From Niebla homalea (Eukaryota > Ascomycota > Lecanoromycetes > Lecanorales > Ramalinaceae), in contig JAHGAU010000012.1 in the NCBI GenBank assembly GCA_019925105.1, forward strand, positions 620,001-684,000: DNA of 64,000 nucleotides. Direction: 5' to 3'. Below the pieces are notes generated by a model. The model saw only the letters and a program-made list of their open reading frames with translations. It was not told the origin of the DNA and ran no database searches. The translations under genes and the position numbers were made by a program. Shown piece by piece: positions 46,404 through 56,898 of this stretch (position 1 is its first letter; each line of letters opens with the position of its first letter).

Positions 46404-49400
46404 ATGGGGCAGGAATCAGGTCTCCCAGATGGTGCTTCTGGCGGCGGGCCTAGTCTTCAGGACTCGCCTCTGCGCAAACCCTCAAGCCGTGGACTGGCTC
46501 TACAGCACTCAGAGACTATTGGCGTCGATGAAGCAAACACGTTACAGAACCTTGCCACGGACGTGCGGAATCAAGATGACTTAGAGCGGGACGTTCATCG
46601 TCAAGCTGATCAGCTTCTGACGGAACAAGCCAACGAGCATGACCAGAAACGCTTAGACAAGTCCGCCACTGAGAAAGAGAGGTTGCAGAGTCAAGTGAGA
46701 AGGCTTCGCGAGCGTCGCAACCGACCCACAGGTTCTGCCACAGCTGTGCGCCTGGACCATGAAATCCAACATGTCGAAGCGCAAATATCAACACTGGAAA
46801 CCGATTTGAAGCAAATACGAGAGCGCATCGACCAAAGAGAAAACTCTGAGAATGGCAAAGAGGGTCAAGAAGTCGAGGCTTCTGGCAACCGGAGACTGCC
46901 GAATGAAAGCCAACGGGACTTTCTCATCAGAACGGGGAAGATCACCCCGTTCTCAAAAATGCCAATGAGATCGCTTGGTCGATCTGAGTCGTCACTACAA
47001 GGCGTCCTTCTAGATGCTGAAGAGGAGGAGGGAGATCCATCTAAGCAACACGCAGACGCCGCTCCAGTCGCTAGCGATATGTCTCATCGGAATCTTCTTC
47101 AACCAGGCTTCGATGACGAGTTAGGACCCGGTGACGAAGAAGTCTCCGCTGCCACATCTGGTCCCCGGAAGAAGAGGCGTCTTCAAAGACAAGTCCGAGC
47201 TCCCGCAGGGGAACGAGCCACACAGCCCACCGAGAGCGCACCTGATGGCATCGACGAGTCTTCAGGAGATGACGATGCCACCGTTGTCCCCGATCGGGAT
47301 GATGAGGAGCTGGCAAAGTCTGCTGCTTCGGATGACGCTGAGACCGATGGCTTTGATAGTGAGTCATCGACTATATGGGATGCCACGCCGCCGCCTACCT
47401 CGTCGAGGAAGAAACAACGTGGGGAAATGGAAGACATGACGGGTCTTGACGATGGCAATGAGCGGCTCTTTCAGCTCAGGGTTCGTCGCTGGATGGAAAA
47501 GAGAAGTGCTGCCAGAGAAAGAGCCAGCCTAATGAAGCATGATGTCAGCATTGATAACGGAGCTCCAACGGTCAAGTCAGAAGAAACAGAGAACGACAGG
47601 TCGATGGATGATGTAACACAGGTCGAAGATGAATGGCATTTGCAACACCCAGTGAGGCCAGACGCACACTTTGAAGGGGGTTTCAAAATTCCTGGAGATG
47701 TTTACCCTTCTTTGTTTGGCTACCAGAAGACCGGTGTGCAATGGCTATGGGAACTATATACGCAACAAGTAGGCGGTATCGTGGGTGACGAAATGGGTCT
47801 TGGGAAGACGATACAGATAATTGCCTTCCTTGCTGGGCTGCATTACAGCAAGAAAATGACCAAGCCTACGATAGTTGTGGCGCCGGCGACTGTGATGAAA
47901 CAGTGGGTGAATGAGTTTCATACTTGGTGGCCGCCTTTCAGAGTGTCTATTTTGCACACATCAGGAAGTGGAATGATTGATGTTGGTAAGGAAGCCCGCA
48001 AGGAAGAGGACATGGCATCACTCCTGCCCTCTGCTTTAAAGAAGAAGGCCGAAACGAAATCTCAGCAATCCGCTCGACGGATTGTGGAACGTGTCATCAA
48101 TGATGGACATGTCCTGGTGACAACCTACTCCGGCCTTCAGAGCTATGCTGGGTTGCTTATTCCAGTGGAATGGGAATATGCTGTCCTGGATGAAGGACAC
48201 AAGATTCGAAATCCAAATGCTGGCATTACAATATATTGCAAAGAGTTGCGGACTCCGAACCGCATCATCTTATCCGGCACCCCAATGCAGAACAATCTGG
48301 TGGAACTATGGTCACTCTTCGACTTCATCTTCCCAATGCGGCTTGGAACATTGGTGAACTTCCGGCAGCAGTTCGAATTCCCTATTCGCCAAGGAGGGTA
48401 CGCAAATGCATCAAATCTGCAGGTCCAGACTGCTATGAGATGCGCGGAAACACTGAAAGACACCATCTCACCATACCTGTTGCAAAGGTTCAAGGCTGAT
48501 GTGGCCTCTGACTTGCCGAAGAAGAGCGAACAGGTCTTGTTTTGCAAGCTGACAAAAACTCAACGTGACGCCTATGAGAGCTTTCTCAACTCGGATGAGC
48601 TGAAAGCCATCATGAATGGTAAAAGGCAAATACTATTTGGCGTGGACATCCTGCGCAAGATCTGCAATCACCCTGATCTCGTTGAACATAGGACGCTGTC
48701 TGTCAAGTCTGGCTACAATTACGGCAGTGGGGCGAAGTCGGGGAAGATGCAGGTGGTCAAAGCCCTGCTAGAATTATGGAGGAGTCAAGGGCACAAAACC
48801 CTCCTATTTGCTCAGCATCGTATCATGCTTGACATTCTCGAAAAGTTCATAAGATCAATAGAGGGAGTCAATTATCGGCGCATGGACGGGACAACGACGA
48901 TCTCGACGCGCCAGAGCCTTGTTGATGAGTTCAACAGCAACGCTGACGCCCATGTCTTCCTCCTTACGACCAAGGTAGGAGGCCTAGGTGTGAATCTCAC
49001 CGGAGCTGATCGGGTCATAATTTACGACCCGGACTGGAATCCATCGACTGATGTACAAGCTCGCGAACGTGCATGGCGTCTAGGTCAGAAGCGTGAAGTG
49101 ATGATATATCGGCTCATGACGGCTGGCACGATCGAGGAGAAGATCTATCATCGTCAACTTTTCAAACAGTTCCTCATCAACAAGATTCTGCGGGATCCAA
49201 AACAGCGGCAGACCTTCCAGATGAAAGATCTGCATGATCTCTTCGCCCTTGGAGGTGCAAATGAGCCAGCAACAGAGACTGCGGAACTCTTCAAAGGGAC
49301 TGAAGTTCGTTTTGACACGGGATCCGCAGCACAGAGTCCAGCGGTCAAGTCTGAAGGGCCCGACTCAAACGGCGGGATCGTATCCGATCAACATGCTGGT

Positions 49401-50105
49401 GTCGCATCCTCGATCGGTGAATTGACCGGCGTAGATCGTCAGGAAAGATTCTACGGAGAAGAGGAGGAGGCACGACAAGCTGCCGATCCGAACAGCACCA
49501 ATTCTGAGGCCCGGGTGATGGAGGGGATATTTGCCCGTTCGGGGGTCAGCGCTGCGCTTGAACACGATCAGATTGTCAATGGTAAGAAGGTCGTCGCGGC
49601 GGATCCGAAGATGATCGAAGCAGAGGCCAAACGAATTGCAGCTGAAGCAGCAAGCGAGCTCCGAAAGGCTGGGGAAGCCGCCCGTAAAGTGCCTGTAGGC
49701 ACTCCCACGTGGACTGGTCAATTCGGTCTAGCAGGCCGACCAGAGCAGCAACAGCGTGGCTTTGGTCGCGGCCGAGGTGGGCCATCATCAGCAAGTGTCT
49801 TGGCTGGCTTGCAGAATCGGCAGGCGGGTCAAGGAGTTGGTAGGGGTTCAAGGGCAGGCCAGCAGGGCTCTGCAGCATCATCAGGGCCTAGAGGAACCGA
49901 CTTCATCAAGATGATACGGGATTACCTAGTCACGCATGGCGGTGCTGCTCATACGCAAATGCTCATTGATCATTTCAACCGATATTGCAACACACCTGCA
50001 AAGACGGCAGAATTCAAAGCCATGTTGACAGAGATTGCGGCTTTGCAGAGAGGAACAGGAGGTAGGGGAAAATGGGTGCTGAAGGACGAATATAGAAATA
50101 CCTGA
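46404..50105 (+). CDS. RAD26: SNF2-family DNA translocase RAD26/CSB (ERCC6) homologue
   Basis: Transcription-coupled repair factor that acts on stalled RNA polymerase II. Single exon; the first in-frame ATG is at 46404 (MGQESGLPDG), and seven open codons precede it. The N-terminus has the CSB-type LQNLATDVRNQDDLERDVH helix and a long acidic disordered part. Helicase motifs: GDEMGLGKT (I), LDEGHKIRNP (II, D-E-G-H), ILSGTPMQNNLVELWSLFDF (III), LLFAQHRIMLDILE (IV), LLTTKVGGLGVNLTGADRV (V), QARERAWRLGQ (VI). The C-terminal end (MLIDHFNRYCNTPAKTAEFK to GKWVLKDEYR) fits the winged-helix/UBD end of CSB. About 1,233 residues. Confidence 0.95.
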   Translation: MGQESGLPDGASGGGPSLQDSPLRKPSSRGLALQHSETIGVDEANTLQNLATDVRNQDDLERDVHRQADQLLTEQANEHDQKRLDKSATEKERLQSQVRRLRERRNRPTGSATAVRLDHEIQHVEAQISTLETDLKQIRERIDQRENSENGKEGQEVEASGNRRLPNESQRDFLIRTGKITPFSKMPMRSLGRSESSLQGVLLDAEEEEGDPSKQHADAAPVASDMSHRNLLQPGFDDELGPGDEEVSAATSGPRKKRRLQRQVRAPAGERATQPTESAPDGIDESSGDDDATVVPDRDDEELAKSAASDDAETDGFDSESSTIWDATPPPTSSRKKQRGEMEDMTGLDDGNERLFQLRVRRWMEKRSAARERASLMKHDVSIDNGAPTVKSEETENDRSMDDVTQVEDEWHLQHPVRPDAHFEGGFKIPGDVYPSLFGYQKTGVQWLWELYTQQVGGIVGDEMGLGKTIQIIAFLAGLHYSKKMTKPTIVVAPATVMKQWVNEFHTWWPPFRVSILHTSGSGMIDVGKEARKEEDMASLLPSALKKKAETKSQQSARRIVERVINDGHVLVTTYSGLQSYAGLLIPVEWEYAVLDEGHKIRNPNAGITIYCKELRTPNRIILSGTPMQNNLVELWSLFDFIFPMRLGTLVNFRQQFEFPIRQGGYANASNLQVQTAMRCAETLKDTISPYLLQRFKADVASDLPKKSEQVLFCKLTKTQRDAYESFLNSDELKAIMNGKRQILFGVDILRKICNHPDLVEHRTLSVKSGYNYGSGAKSGKMQVVKALLELWRSQGHKTLLFAQHRIMLDILEKFIRSIEGVNYRRMDGTTTISTRQSLVDEFNSNADAHVFLLTTKVGGLGVNLTGADRVIIYDPDWNPSTDVQARERAWRLGQKREVMIYRLMTAGTIEEKIYHRQLFKQFLINKILRDPKQRQTFQMKDLHDLFALGGANEPATETAELFKGTEVRFDTGSAAQSPAVKSEGPDSNGGIVSDQHAGVASSIGELTGVDRQERFYGEEEEARQAADPNSTNSEARVMEGIFARSGVSAALEHDQIVNGKKVVAADPKMIEAEAKRIAAEAASELRKAGEAARKVPVGTPTWTGQFGLAGRPEQQQRGFGRGRGGPSSASVLAGLQNRQAGQGVGRGSRAGQQGSAASSGPRGTDFIKMIRDYLVTHGGAAHTQMLIDHFNRYCNTPAKTAEFKAMLTEIAALQRGTGGRGKWVLKDEYRNT

Positions 50106-50717
50106 GGGGCCTCGCATTGTTGCAGAGCATGAGATATGATACCCAATTTCAGACTTACCTCAAGTTTACTACAGTGTAATTGTGCACGTGTAAGAGACAT
50201 TGTGTATTGCTTGTCAGACCCGCTCGTATCGTGGGACGGTTGGGTGGCGCTCAGCCTGGAATCCAAGGGGAAGGGGGGAGGGGGGTACAGTTGCGGTTGT
50301 CTTGGCATCAAGAGGACCGAGAGCCGGCCGAAAAGCTTAGAGGGATGACCGAAAATAGATGGGGTGAAAACACTAGATACGAGTCTACCCTACCACTTTT
50401 CAACCATCCCATTCTCAACCTTACCTTACCTCATAGGCCTACGACGTTGTATCCTTGACTGCACTCGCTATCAGTCATTTACCTACATTCGCTTCTTGTA
50501 TAACCCCAAACCCTTCCAGTCCTCCCTAATTCCAACGTTCGCATATCCAGTGTTTTGTTGTCAGGGGGGCCACGCATCTTCGACATTGACCTGTAGACTT
50601 ACCTCCTAGGCTGCTGCACAGTCTTCGAGTAGCCAGGGTATAATCTTTGCTGGCAGCCCTTGGAGGCAACAATCTGAGAATTCTTATACGCCTCTGTCCA
50701 CCCTAAGACACTTCGCC
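50106..50717. other. Intergenic, no gene seen
   Basis: About 0.6 kb between RAD26 and the DUF7137 gene. G runs (4, 6 and 6 G) lie close together at about 50269-50286 on the + strand. The last 300 bases are pyrimidine-rich, as in many fungal promoters. Confidence 0.55.
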
Positions 50718-51692
50718 ATGATCTTCACGCCTCGCATCAGTCATTTACTCGTATCCATCTTCCTCTGCAGCTCACTCACATCAGCATGGCCTTGGCCACC
50801 ATCACTCCCAGACTTCGAAGGCCTCCTGGTGAGACGGGCAGATAATCAAGACAGCGGTAAGCCTGACTCCCCGTAGACAAAGCTCTTCCACAGGACTAAC
50901 CCAAGGCAAAAGGGTCCACAGCCACAACCAAAGCTGGTGCGCAATCCACAAAGACTGCCTCTCCTGCCTCGAATACCGCCAAAGGCACCGCGGCAGCAAC
51001 TACGGCTGCAAAAGCCAAGGGCACCAAAGCCACTGGCACCAAAGCAGCAAAGACAACCAGCCAGAAGGCCCAGCCCACCTCCGTCGACCCTCGCCTACCG
51101 CAAGGTGGCGTCAACATGATCACCCCTTCCGCCCTGGCAACCTCCACCTATTACAAGATTGGCGTCGATTCCGTCTCCTTCGCCTGGAACTATACCTCCT
51201 TGTCCATCACACCGAGCAAGATCGATGTGTTGGTGTCGTGCACGGCGAATCTGGCAACGTATACGATAGCGTCGAATACATCGTTCGAGAAGACTGGGAG
51301 CGTGGTCTGGGATACGAGGCCGGAGGAGACTGGGGAGGCGCCATTATTGACGGAGACGTACATGTTGATAATTCATGACTCCGAGAGGGCCATCACGGAC
51401 GCCGCCGGGGCAGGGCAGTTGGGGAGCTATAATCAATTTCAGTTTGGGATGTATCTTCCGCAGAAGTACACGCCTAGAGCTGGTAAGTCTTTCACTCTTC
51501 AAACTTCTCGCAATGTGGGTTTTGGGGAGGAGACATGCACTGACGTTGTGGAATGCAGATTGGAAATGCCCCGTATGCAGCGCTGCAATGTCGGATACCG
51601 AGAGACAGGCGATCAAGTTCATGTTTGGGATGTGCGGGATCACCATCCTGTCATTTACATGGTTCGTTGGAGGGTTTGGGGCTATCTTCTAG
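50718..51692 (+). CDS. Secreted/membrane-anchored DUF7137-type protein
   Basis: Three exons. Exon 1 starts at 50718: MIFTPRISHLLVSIFLCSSL is a signal peptide, followed by a WPWPP patch and LLVRRADNQDSG. The next exon encodes a Thr/Lys/Ala-rich linker (TKAGAQSTKT, AATTAAKAKGTKATG), then the folded part NMITPSALATSTYYKIGVD through QFQFGMYLPQKYTPRA. A last intron (GTAAGT...ATGCAG) adds DWKCPVCSAAMSDTERQ and a single transmembrane helix (MCGITILSFTWFVGGF) that ends within a few residues of the stop. Probably a wall/membrane surface protein, with a lysine-rich linker that can be glycosylated on Thr. Family function is unknown. Confidence 0.82.
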
Positions 51693-51978
51693 AAGCTCCA
51701 ATAACCTCACTCACGCAATGACGTTGAGTGTCTGTTTGGAAATGATGGCGTATGAATGTGATTAGCATTTAAAGGAGCATATCGAGGTCTACTGTCCTTG
51801 GAGCTGTCGGGCATCTAGGTGTGGGTTGCATAAAGAATGAATGGGCCATTTGGGAACAAAGGATTTGGTCAATAATGAAGGGTACGATATGAGGAATCTG
51901 GCAAAAAAGGGCACTACAGGCGTGTTAGAAGCGAATAATGTTTTCAACATGTAATGCCATGGGTGTTACCTACAACCC

Positions 51979-53366
51979 TCATCTCGAGATGTCCTTCAGC
52001 GGATATTCCCTCATCCTCAACCTCGCCTTGCCGTTCTCATTATGAAAATGATTGATCGGTCCACTCCCCTGACCGAGCTTCCAATCGACGCTCGTCCGTA
52101 TACCCATCTCGATATACTCACAAGCCGCCTTGATCTGCTCCACAATGTCCATGGAAGGCGAGCAGACCATCTGTGACGCTATCGCCGAAGCAAGCGAACA
52201 CCCCGTCCCGTGCGTATTCCTCGACTTGACATAATCGCTCTCGTACAGCACCACCCTCTCCCCATCATGCCACACATTGACCACAACCATTGCCTCCTCA
52301 TCCTCCTCCTTTCCCTCCCCATGCTTCCCTCCTCCACCCTCCTCCTCCTCCTTTCTCTTTCTCCCCCTCACCCTCCCCCAGCCCCACTTTCCTCCTCAAC
52401 GGAACATGCCCCCCTTCAACAACACCCCACCCCTCCCCTTCCCCCACAACCCCCTCACCAGCCCCGCCACCTCAACCATCCGATCCACCCCCTCGACCCC
52501 CTCCTCCGCGTCCTCCTCCCGGGCCACCACCCCGGCATCCCTCAACAACAACATCGCTTCGGGCAGATTCGGCGTCAGCACATCCGCCAGGGGCAGCACC
52601 TCCCTCCTCAGCGCGCGCACGGCCTCGGGATCGAGCAGCCGCGCCCCGCTCGTGGCGACCATGACGGGATCGAGCACGATTTTGATTCCGTTTCCGACGA
52701 CGTTTCCGATGACGTTTCCGCTGGGGGAAGAAGAAGAAGAAGAAGTAGAAGTAGAAGTAGAAGAAGGAGGAGGGGGCGGGTGGTGGGGGATGGGGGTACG
52801 GATGTGCGCGGCGAGGCAGCGGGCGACGCTCGAGACGGTGGCGGCGGAGGCGAGCATGCCGATCTTGACGACGTCGACGCCGATGTCGGTGAAGATGGCG
52901 GAGAGCTGGGTGGTGAGGAAGGGGGGCGGGGTGGGGTGGATGGCGTGGACGCCTGGTGGGGATTTGCGGGGTGGTGTTAGTAGTAGGGAATGAGGGGGGA
53001 AGGGGGGGAGTGCATTTGATAAAGGCAGTGGGAGTGTGCATGCATGGTGGGTCGCTCGGTTGGGGGGATGGATGGATGGATGGTAGGAGAGTGTAGGACG
53101 GACCAAGCGTATTTTGGGCGGTCAGAGCGGTGGTGACGGTCATGGCGTAGCAATGGTGGTGGGCGATGACTTTTTGGTCGGCTTCGAGGCCGCTGTTGTG
53201 CTTGGTGATTGTGGTTAGTGAGGATCAAGGGGACTTTGGAGATTGGCAAAGGGGAAACGTGTGTCAAGGGGGCTCACGCTCCGCCTGAGCTGTCTGAGCC
53301 AGCTATCACGAGAATCCGTCTATTTTCTGGCCTTGGGCTCGGTGAAGGAGAAGAGATGGTCTCCAT
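51979..53366 (-). CDS. THI20: Hydroxymethylpyrimidine/phosphomethylpyrimidine kinase (ThiD-type), frame broken
   Basis: Phosphorylates HMP and HMP-P in thiamine synthesis. Exon 1 (53278-53366) encodes METISSPSP, RRILVIAGSDSSGGAG; exon 2 (53104-53192) GLEADQKVIAHHHCYAMTVT; exon 3 from 52952 GVHAIHPTPPPFLTTQL, VVKIGMLAS, LDPVMVATSG, LTPNLPEAMLL. The C-terminus holds KSRNTHGTGCSLASAIA (anion-hole G-T-G-C). The reading frame fails between VLLKGG and NVWHDGERVVLYES: an in-frame TGA follows LLKGGMFR, while one added base in the run of six G would give the family's LLKGGHVPL. The flanking stretch (about 52270-52400) is an almost pure polypurine tract on the coding strand. A second low-complexity insert (Pro/Ser-rich) lies near 52730-52790. 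No TenA domain follows, unlike many fungal THI20 proteins. Confidence 0.78.
52260..52480 (+). repeat. Polypyrimidine tract within the ThiD gene
   Basis: About 220 bases on the + strand are almost all C/T (TCCTCC, CCCTCC, CTTTCTCTTT-like units), the complement being a purine run. It covers the variable part of the kinase where the frame is lost. Confidence 0.8.
53065..53091 (+). repeat. (GGAT)n microsatellite in a ThiD intron
   Basis: Four to five GGAT units sit inside the 151-nt intron 52953-53103. A simple repeat, probably variable in length, without coding effect. Confidence 0.8.
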
Positions 53367-53716
53367 GGTTTGTAACAGGAGAAAATGGGTAGCAGAAGGA
53401 AATACTTGCTCTGAATATGAGGATTGGTCAGGAAGTATGGTCTAGGTTTATCATAAAACATGAAGTTATACGGCAACAAGAGGAGATTAGGAAGTAGTAA
53501 GGAAGTGCAAAGATGTCTTTTCAAGTATCGGGATATCGACAACCACGATTTCAACGAAAATGAAGTCTAAGAAAGCTGAGACAGAGCAAGAAGCGACCGT
53601 CTCAAAAGTGTTACGTCATTTTGCCGACTGAACAATCGCATAGGAGCCAACAGACGTAAATGTAGAAAGAATGCAAGACCAGTGGTCTGCTTCGAGGAGA
53701 CATTATTGTACGTGTG
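53367..53716. other. Intergenic: F-box gene 3' flank and ThiD promoter
   Basis: About 350 bases, AT-rich, between two genes on the same strand. No coherent frame and no thiamine riboswitch element recognised by eye. Confidence 0.5.
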
Positions 53717-55623
53717 CTAATCCGAGTCCTCGGATGAATATTGCCCATCTTCTTCGGGGCCCCTGACCAGTAGGAAGAGAAATTTCCCTTCCAATTGCGA
53801 TACCAAAGTATTCCGTATCATTTCCTGCTCCTTTTCCGGAATGTCGTGGTCAGTGTCTTGCATCATTACATTAAGTGTGAAACCATGGTTGCCAGAACCT
53901 AGAGAGTAGACAAAATCGAGTATGCCCTTCGTGGTGAAACGTGTGTCGGCGTTGAGATCCAATACCTTCAGGCGTGCTAGCTTTGCAATGTCTGGCCAGA
54001 TCCCATCTGTAATGTGGAAACCCCAGGTCTCGAATGTCTCCAGATTAGGCAGGTTCTGAGCAAGACTTCGTATGTGATGCTCCGTGAAGGATGCTGAGAC
54101 CTGGGTGAGACGGAGGTTCGTGAGGTGAACAAGCTTGGTGAGGGATTCCACGAGGGAGTCATTATCACGCACTGTTTCGCTCTCCTCTCCTCCCATAGAG
54201 AGAGACTTGAGCTGATTTTGCAGTGAGAGAGCGCTGTGGAACCTGCTACTTTCAGATAGTTGAACATGATCAAGCTCCAGGCTTATCAGCTTTGTGTCGT
54301 GTGTTCTCAAAAAAGGCGTTAGGAGGGCTGGGCCGCTGATGAAGTGCACCAAGGAGACCGTTTTCAAAGCTTTGCATCGGCAAAGCCATTCGACCATTTC
54401 CTCAAATACATCGTTTTGCCTGTGCTCGAGATCCTGCGTGCCTCTCCAGTTCTCTGATATTTTGAGCTTTTCGATGTTAATGCAGTCCTTGAACTTGGAT
54501 AGGTATTGCATTTCGTTGGGCCCGATGGCGACAAACTTGAGAGTCTTGAGGGTGTCACAGTGGAGGTTGAGAGCAGGGAAGCTTTCAGCTCCGATGGCGG
54601 GAGTTCCGAAGACTTTGAAGGATTGTAGAGTCTGGGAACGAATGCCGCTCAGGAACGCCGCACACTCATTGTCAGCATTCGACCCACTCCTACAACACCA
54701 TCAATGAATTTGCAATCGCGATTAGACCCAGGGGGGCGTACCATCCGTAGAATCCAATCTTGATGAACTCGGGGCAATGCTTCCGGATCAGTTCTTCCGT
54801 ACCAGCTAGTTCATGGCCCTCATAGACTCTCAAGCGCTGGAGATGAGGTGTAAGCGGTAGACAGCGATCCAGTATCCCTTTATCCACTAAGGACAGTTAG
54901 CTCCTAGCCTCCAGATCTTGTTGTCAAACCCTTACATTTGCCTTTCAATTTCTCAAGCATGGGGGTGTGTTGAGTGAGGACTGGAGGGCAGTATAAGCTA
55001 GATATACCTTGGAAAGGTGGGTCGACTGGTCTTACAAAGAGCTATAGAGTGTGTAGTCGCTTCGGCGTCAAACCGGCTGATACCGGATTTTCGGAAGGTA
55101 GGATCGTTCTTGAATTGCTGCATGTCACCTGCAAAGAATCTACGAGTTTCATGATCAGCACAAACATCTTTAGATATCCGATCAGGGGGACTACGAAGAG
55201 GGTTTGGTCCAAAAACTGGCATCCTGAAGCATAAAGTCCAGATCTTCGAATTCAAGTTCACGCACGAAGTGGGCGTAATCGAACAAAGTCTTCTCCATGC
55301 AAGACAGAACGAGGGAACGCCACAGGTTGGCCCATTTGGCGGTCGCCGTATTCTTTTCTCGTCTGGTTAATGCATTGTCTTCGCTTTCGCTTGCAGAGCC
55401 TATCACGGGGCTTTCATTATGTATGCTTCCCGGGTACGCAAGTCAATGGAGTGCGATATGAAGCATGCCGATGATGACAGACTTACCGATAGAGGCACGC
55501 TAAAGCTGGCACAGCAAGTTGCTTCCCTGAACAGGCACATTGATATAGCGAACGAAAGTCTTTCTGCTCTGCAAGACACCCGCAAATCATGTGCAACAGA
55601 TCATCGGGCAAAACAGCTGCCAT
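53717..55623 (-). CDS. F-box/leucine-rich-repeat-like protein
   Basis: Six exons assembled by hand. Start at 55621-55623: MAAVLPDDLLHMICGCLAEQ, then KDFRSLYQCACSGKQLA and LYR, an F-box-like helix set (L-P-x-x-L-L-x-x-I). The second exon gives NLWRSLVLSCMEKTLFDYAH, FVRELEFEDLDFMLQDASF. Later exons: FFAGDMQQFKNDPTFRKSG, a 45-nt exon (LTQHTPMLEKLKGK), LDKGILDRCLPLTPHLQRL, GIRSQTLQSFKVFG and a long last exon with degenerate LRR units (HLTNLRLTQVSASF, LPNLETFETWGFHITDG, LARLKVLDLNADTRF). Ends GQYSSEDSD, acidic. Likely a substrate adaptor of an SCF ubiquitin ligase; the substrate is unknown. LRR F-box genes of this kind are numerous and fast-evolving in fungi. Confidence 0.78.
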
Positions 55624-56016
55624 GATGGCTTCTCAATAGATACTCATAAGCTGTATACAACTTTTCGAGGATACAAATTAGCTGAGAATCTATTCATCAA
55701 TGCCTTCATGCGCCCTCGGCCGTCAAAGGAGGGTGGCGTTGCAACCCTTTTGAGGCTAGTGCCCAGAGCAGCCACAGCCGTTGATATCGAGACTCAGGAA
55801 ACCTTGCAAGAGGGGTGCGAAGGAGGCGATGATCAGCCTACAATAACGGCAATACCTCGTGCGAAGGCAGGACAGATGGTGGCATCTTCCTATTGCTTAT
55901 GTACAATTTGTAGAGTGAATTTCGGCCGTTTCATTCTGCCTACCGCGATCTTGAAGGACAATCAGACATGGTCCTTCAGCACTTGAAGTTGCATATCATG
56001 AACTCAGAGACGCTCG
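55624..56016. other. Intergenic between ISA2 and the F-box gene
   Basis: About 390 bases. The open frame 55591-55986 (+) overlaps the F-box start on the opposite strand, has no domain and is not supported. Confidence 0.55.
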
Positions 56017-56708
56017 TCATGTCTTAATATCAAAGCTGGTGCCGCACCCACAACTGCTCGTTGCAGCTGGGTTTCCCACAACCTTGAATTGACTCCCAAT
56101 CAGCTCCATGGTGAAATCCACTTGGCTTCCTTTCAATAATTCAAGACTGGGCTCGTCCATCACGACTTTTGCTTCTGAGCCGTCATCCACCTCAAATACG
56201 GTATCGTCCTCGGGCGAAATCGCCGCCGTGTTTGTAAGGGACATGAGGTACTGGAAGCCATGACATCCTCCAGACTCGACAGTTATCCGAAGGGCAAGAT
56301 CTCGGTTTGAATCCTTCGACATGATTTCTTTGAGACGCTGGTCTCTATCAGCCCAGAATCCAAGAGAAGCTCTTGCTGACATACATTCGAGGCACGGGTT
56401 GTGATCTCTATATGCATCTCATTCCCGTCTTCATCCTTCCTAGGATTTGCTGTCACGACCGTTGCTCTGGCATGCGGAGACGAGGAGAAGGGGGCTCGGC
56501 AGTCATATCTACTGCTATGATAAGGTCTTGGTGAAATAGCAGAGTTTGACAAAAAAGGCCGCGAGAGTGTTGGGGAGAGGGCAGTGACGAGATTTCTCTT
56601 GGGGCAGGGCCTTAGGAACGCTCCACAATTGACTGATCGTTGAAGCACTTGCGCAAAAGTCCCCGCAACTTGCGCACCAGCTTTTTCGTACGAGCATAAC
56701 AGTGGCAT
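56017..56708 (-). CDS. ISA2: Mitochondrial iron-sulfur assembly protein Isa2 (A-type)
   Basis: A-type carrier needed to build [4Fe-4S] clusters in mitochondria. Start at 56706-56708 ([18 protein letters not shown]), the first in-frame ATG; the sequence that follows is Arg/Ser-rich with little acid, as in a mitochondrial presequence. The intron (donor GTATGT at about 56382, acceptor near 56340) joins TTRASN to [16 protein letters not shown]. The conserved cysteines are present: [10 protein letters not shown] (first Cys) and the SSCGCGTSF pair near the C-terminus. The product is about 210 residues. Head-to-head with the ATS1-like gene. Confidence 0.9.
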
Positions 56709-56898
56709 GGGGAGTAGGAGCCGCGTAGACGTATGAGGGGTTGCGCGATGTTCAAGAGGAGGAAGAGAGTAGAGGAAGCCGCCTCTTACAAATCCGTTTT
56801 CTTTCAGCCGAGGATTCCCCGGGAGGCAACAGGCCCTCCTCAGGCGGAACTCTGCTTCCAGCTTTTTCTTACATGACACCTATATCAATCTGAATGGA
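56709..56898. promoter_or_regulatory. Bidirectional promoter ISA2 / ATS1-like
   Basis: Only 190 bases separate the two start codons on opposite strands. Both promoters and 5' leaders must fit here. G/C-rich, no TATA element seen. Confidence 0.6.

Noticed and set aside
52210..52980. Plus-strand proline-rich frames over the thiamine kinase
   Set aside because: Complement of the polypurine kinase region; the minus strand carries the ThiD motifs.
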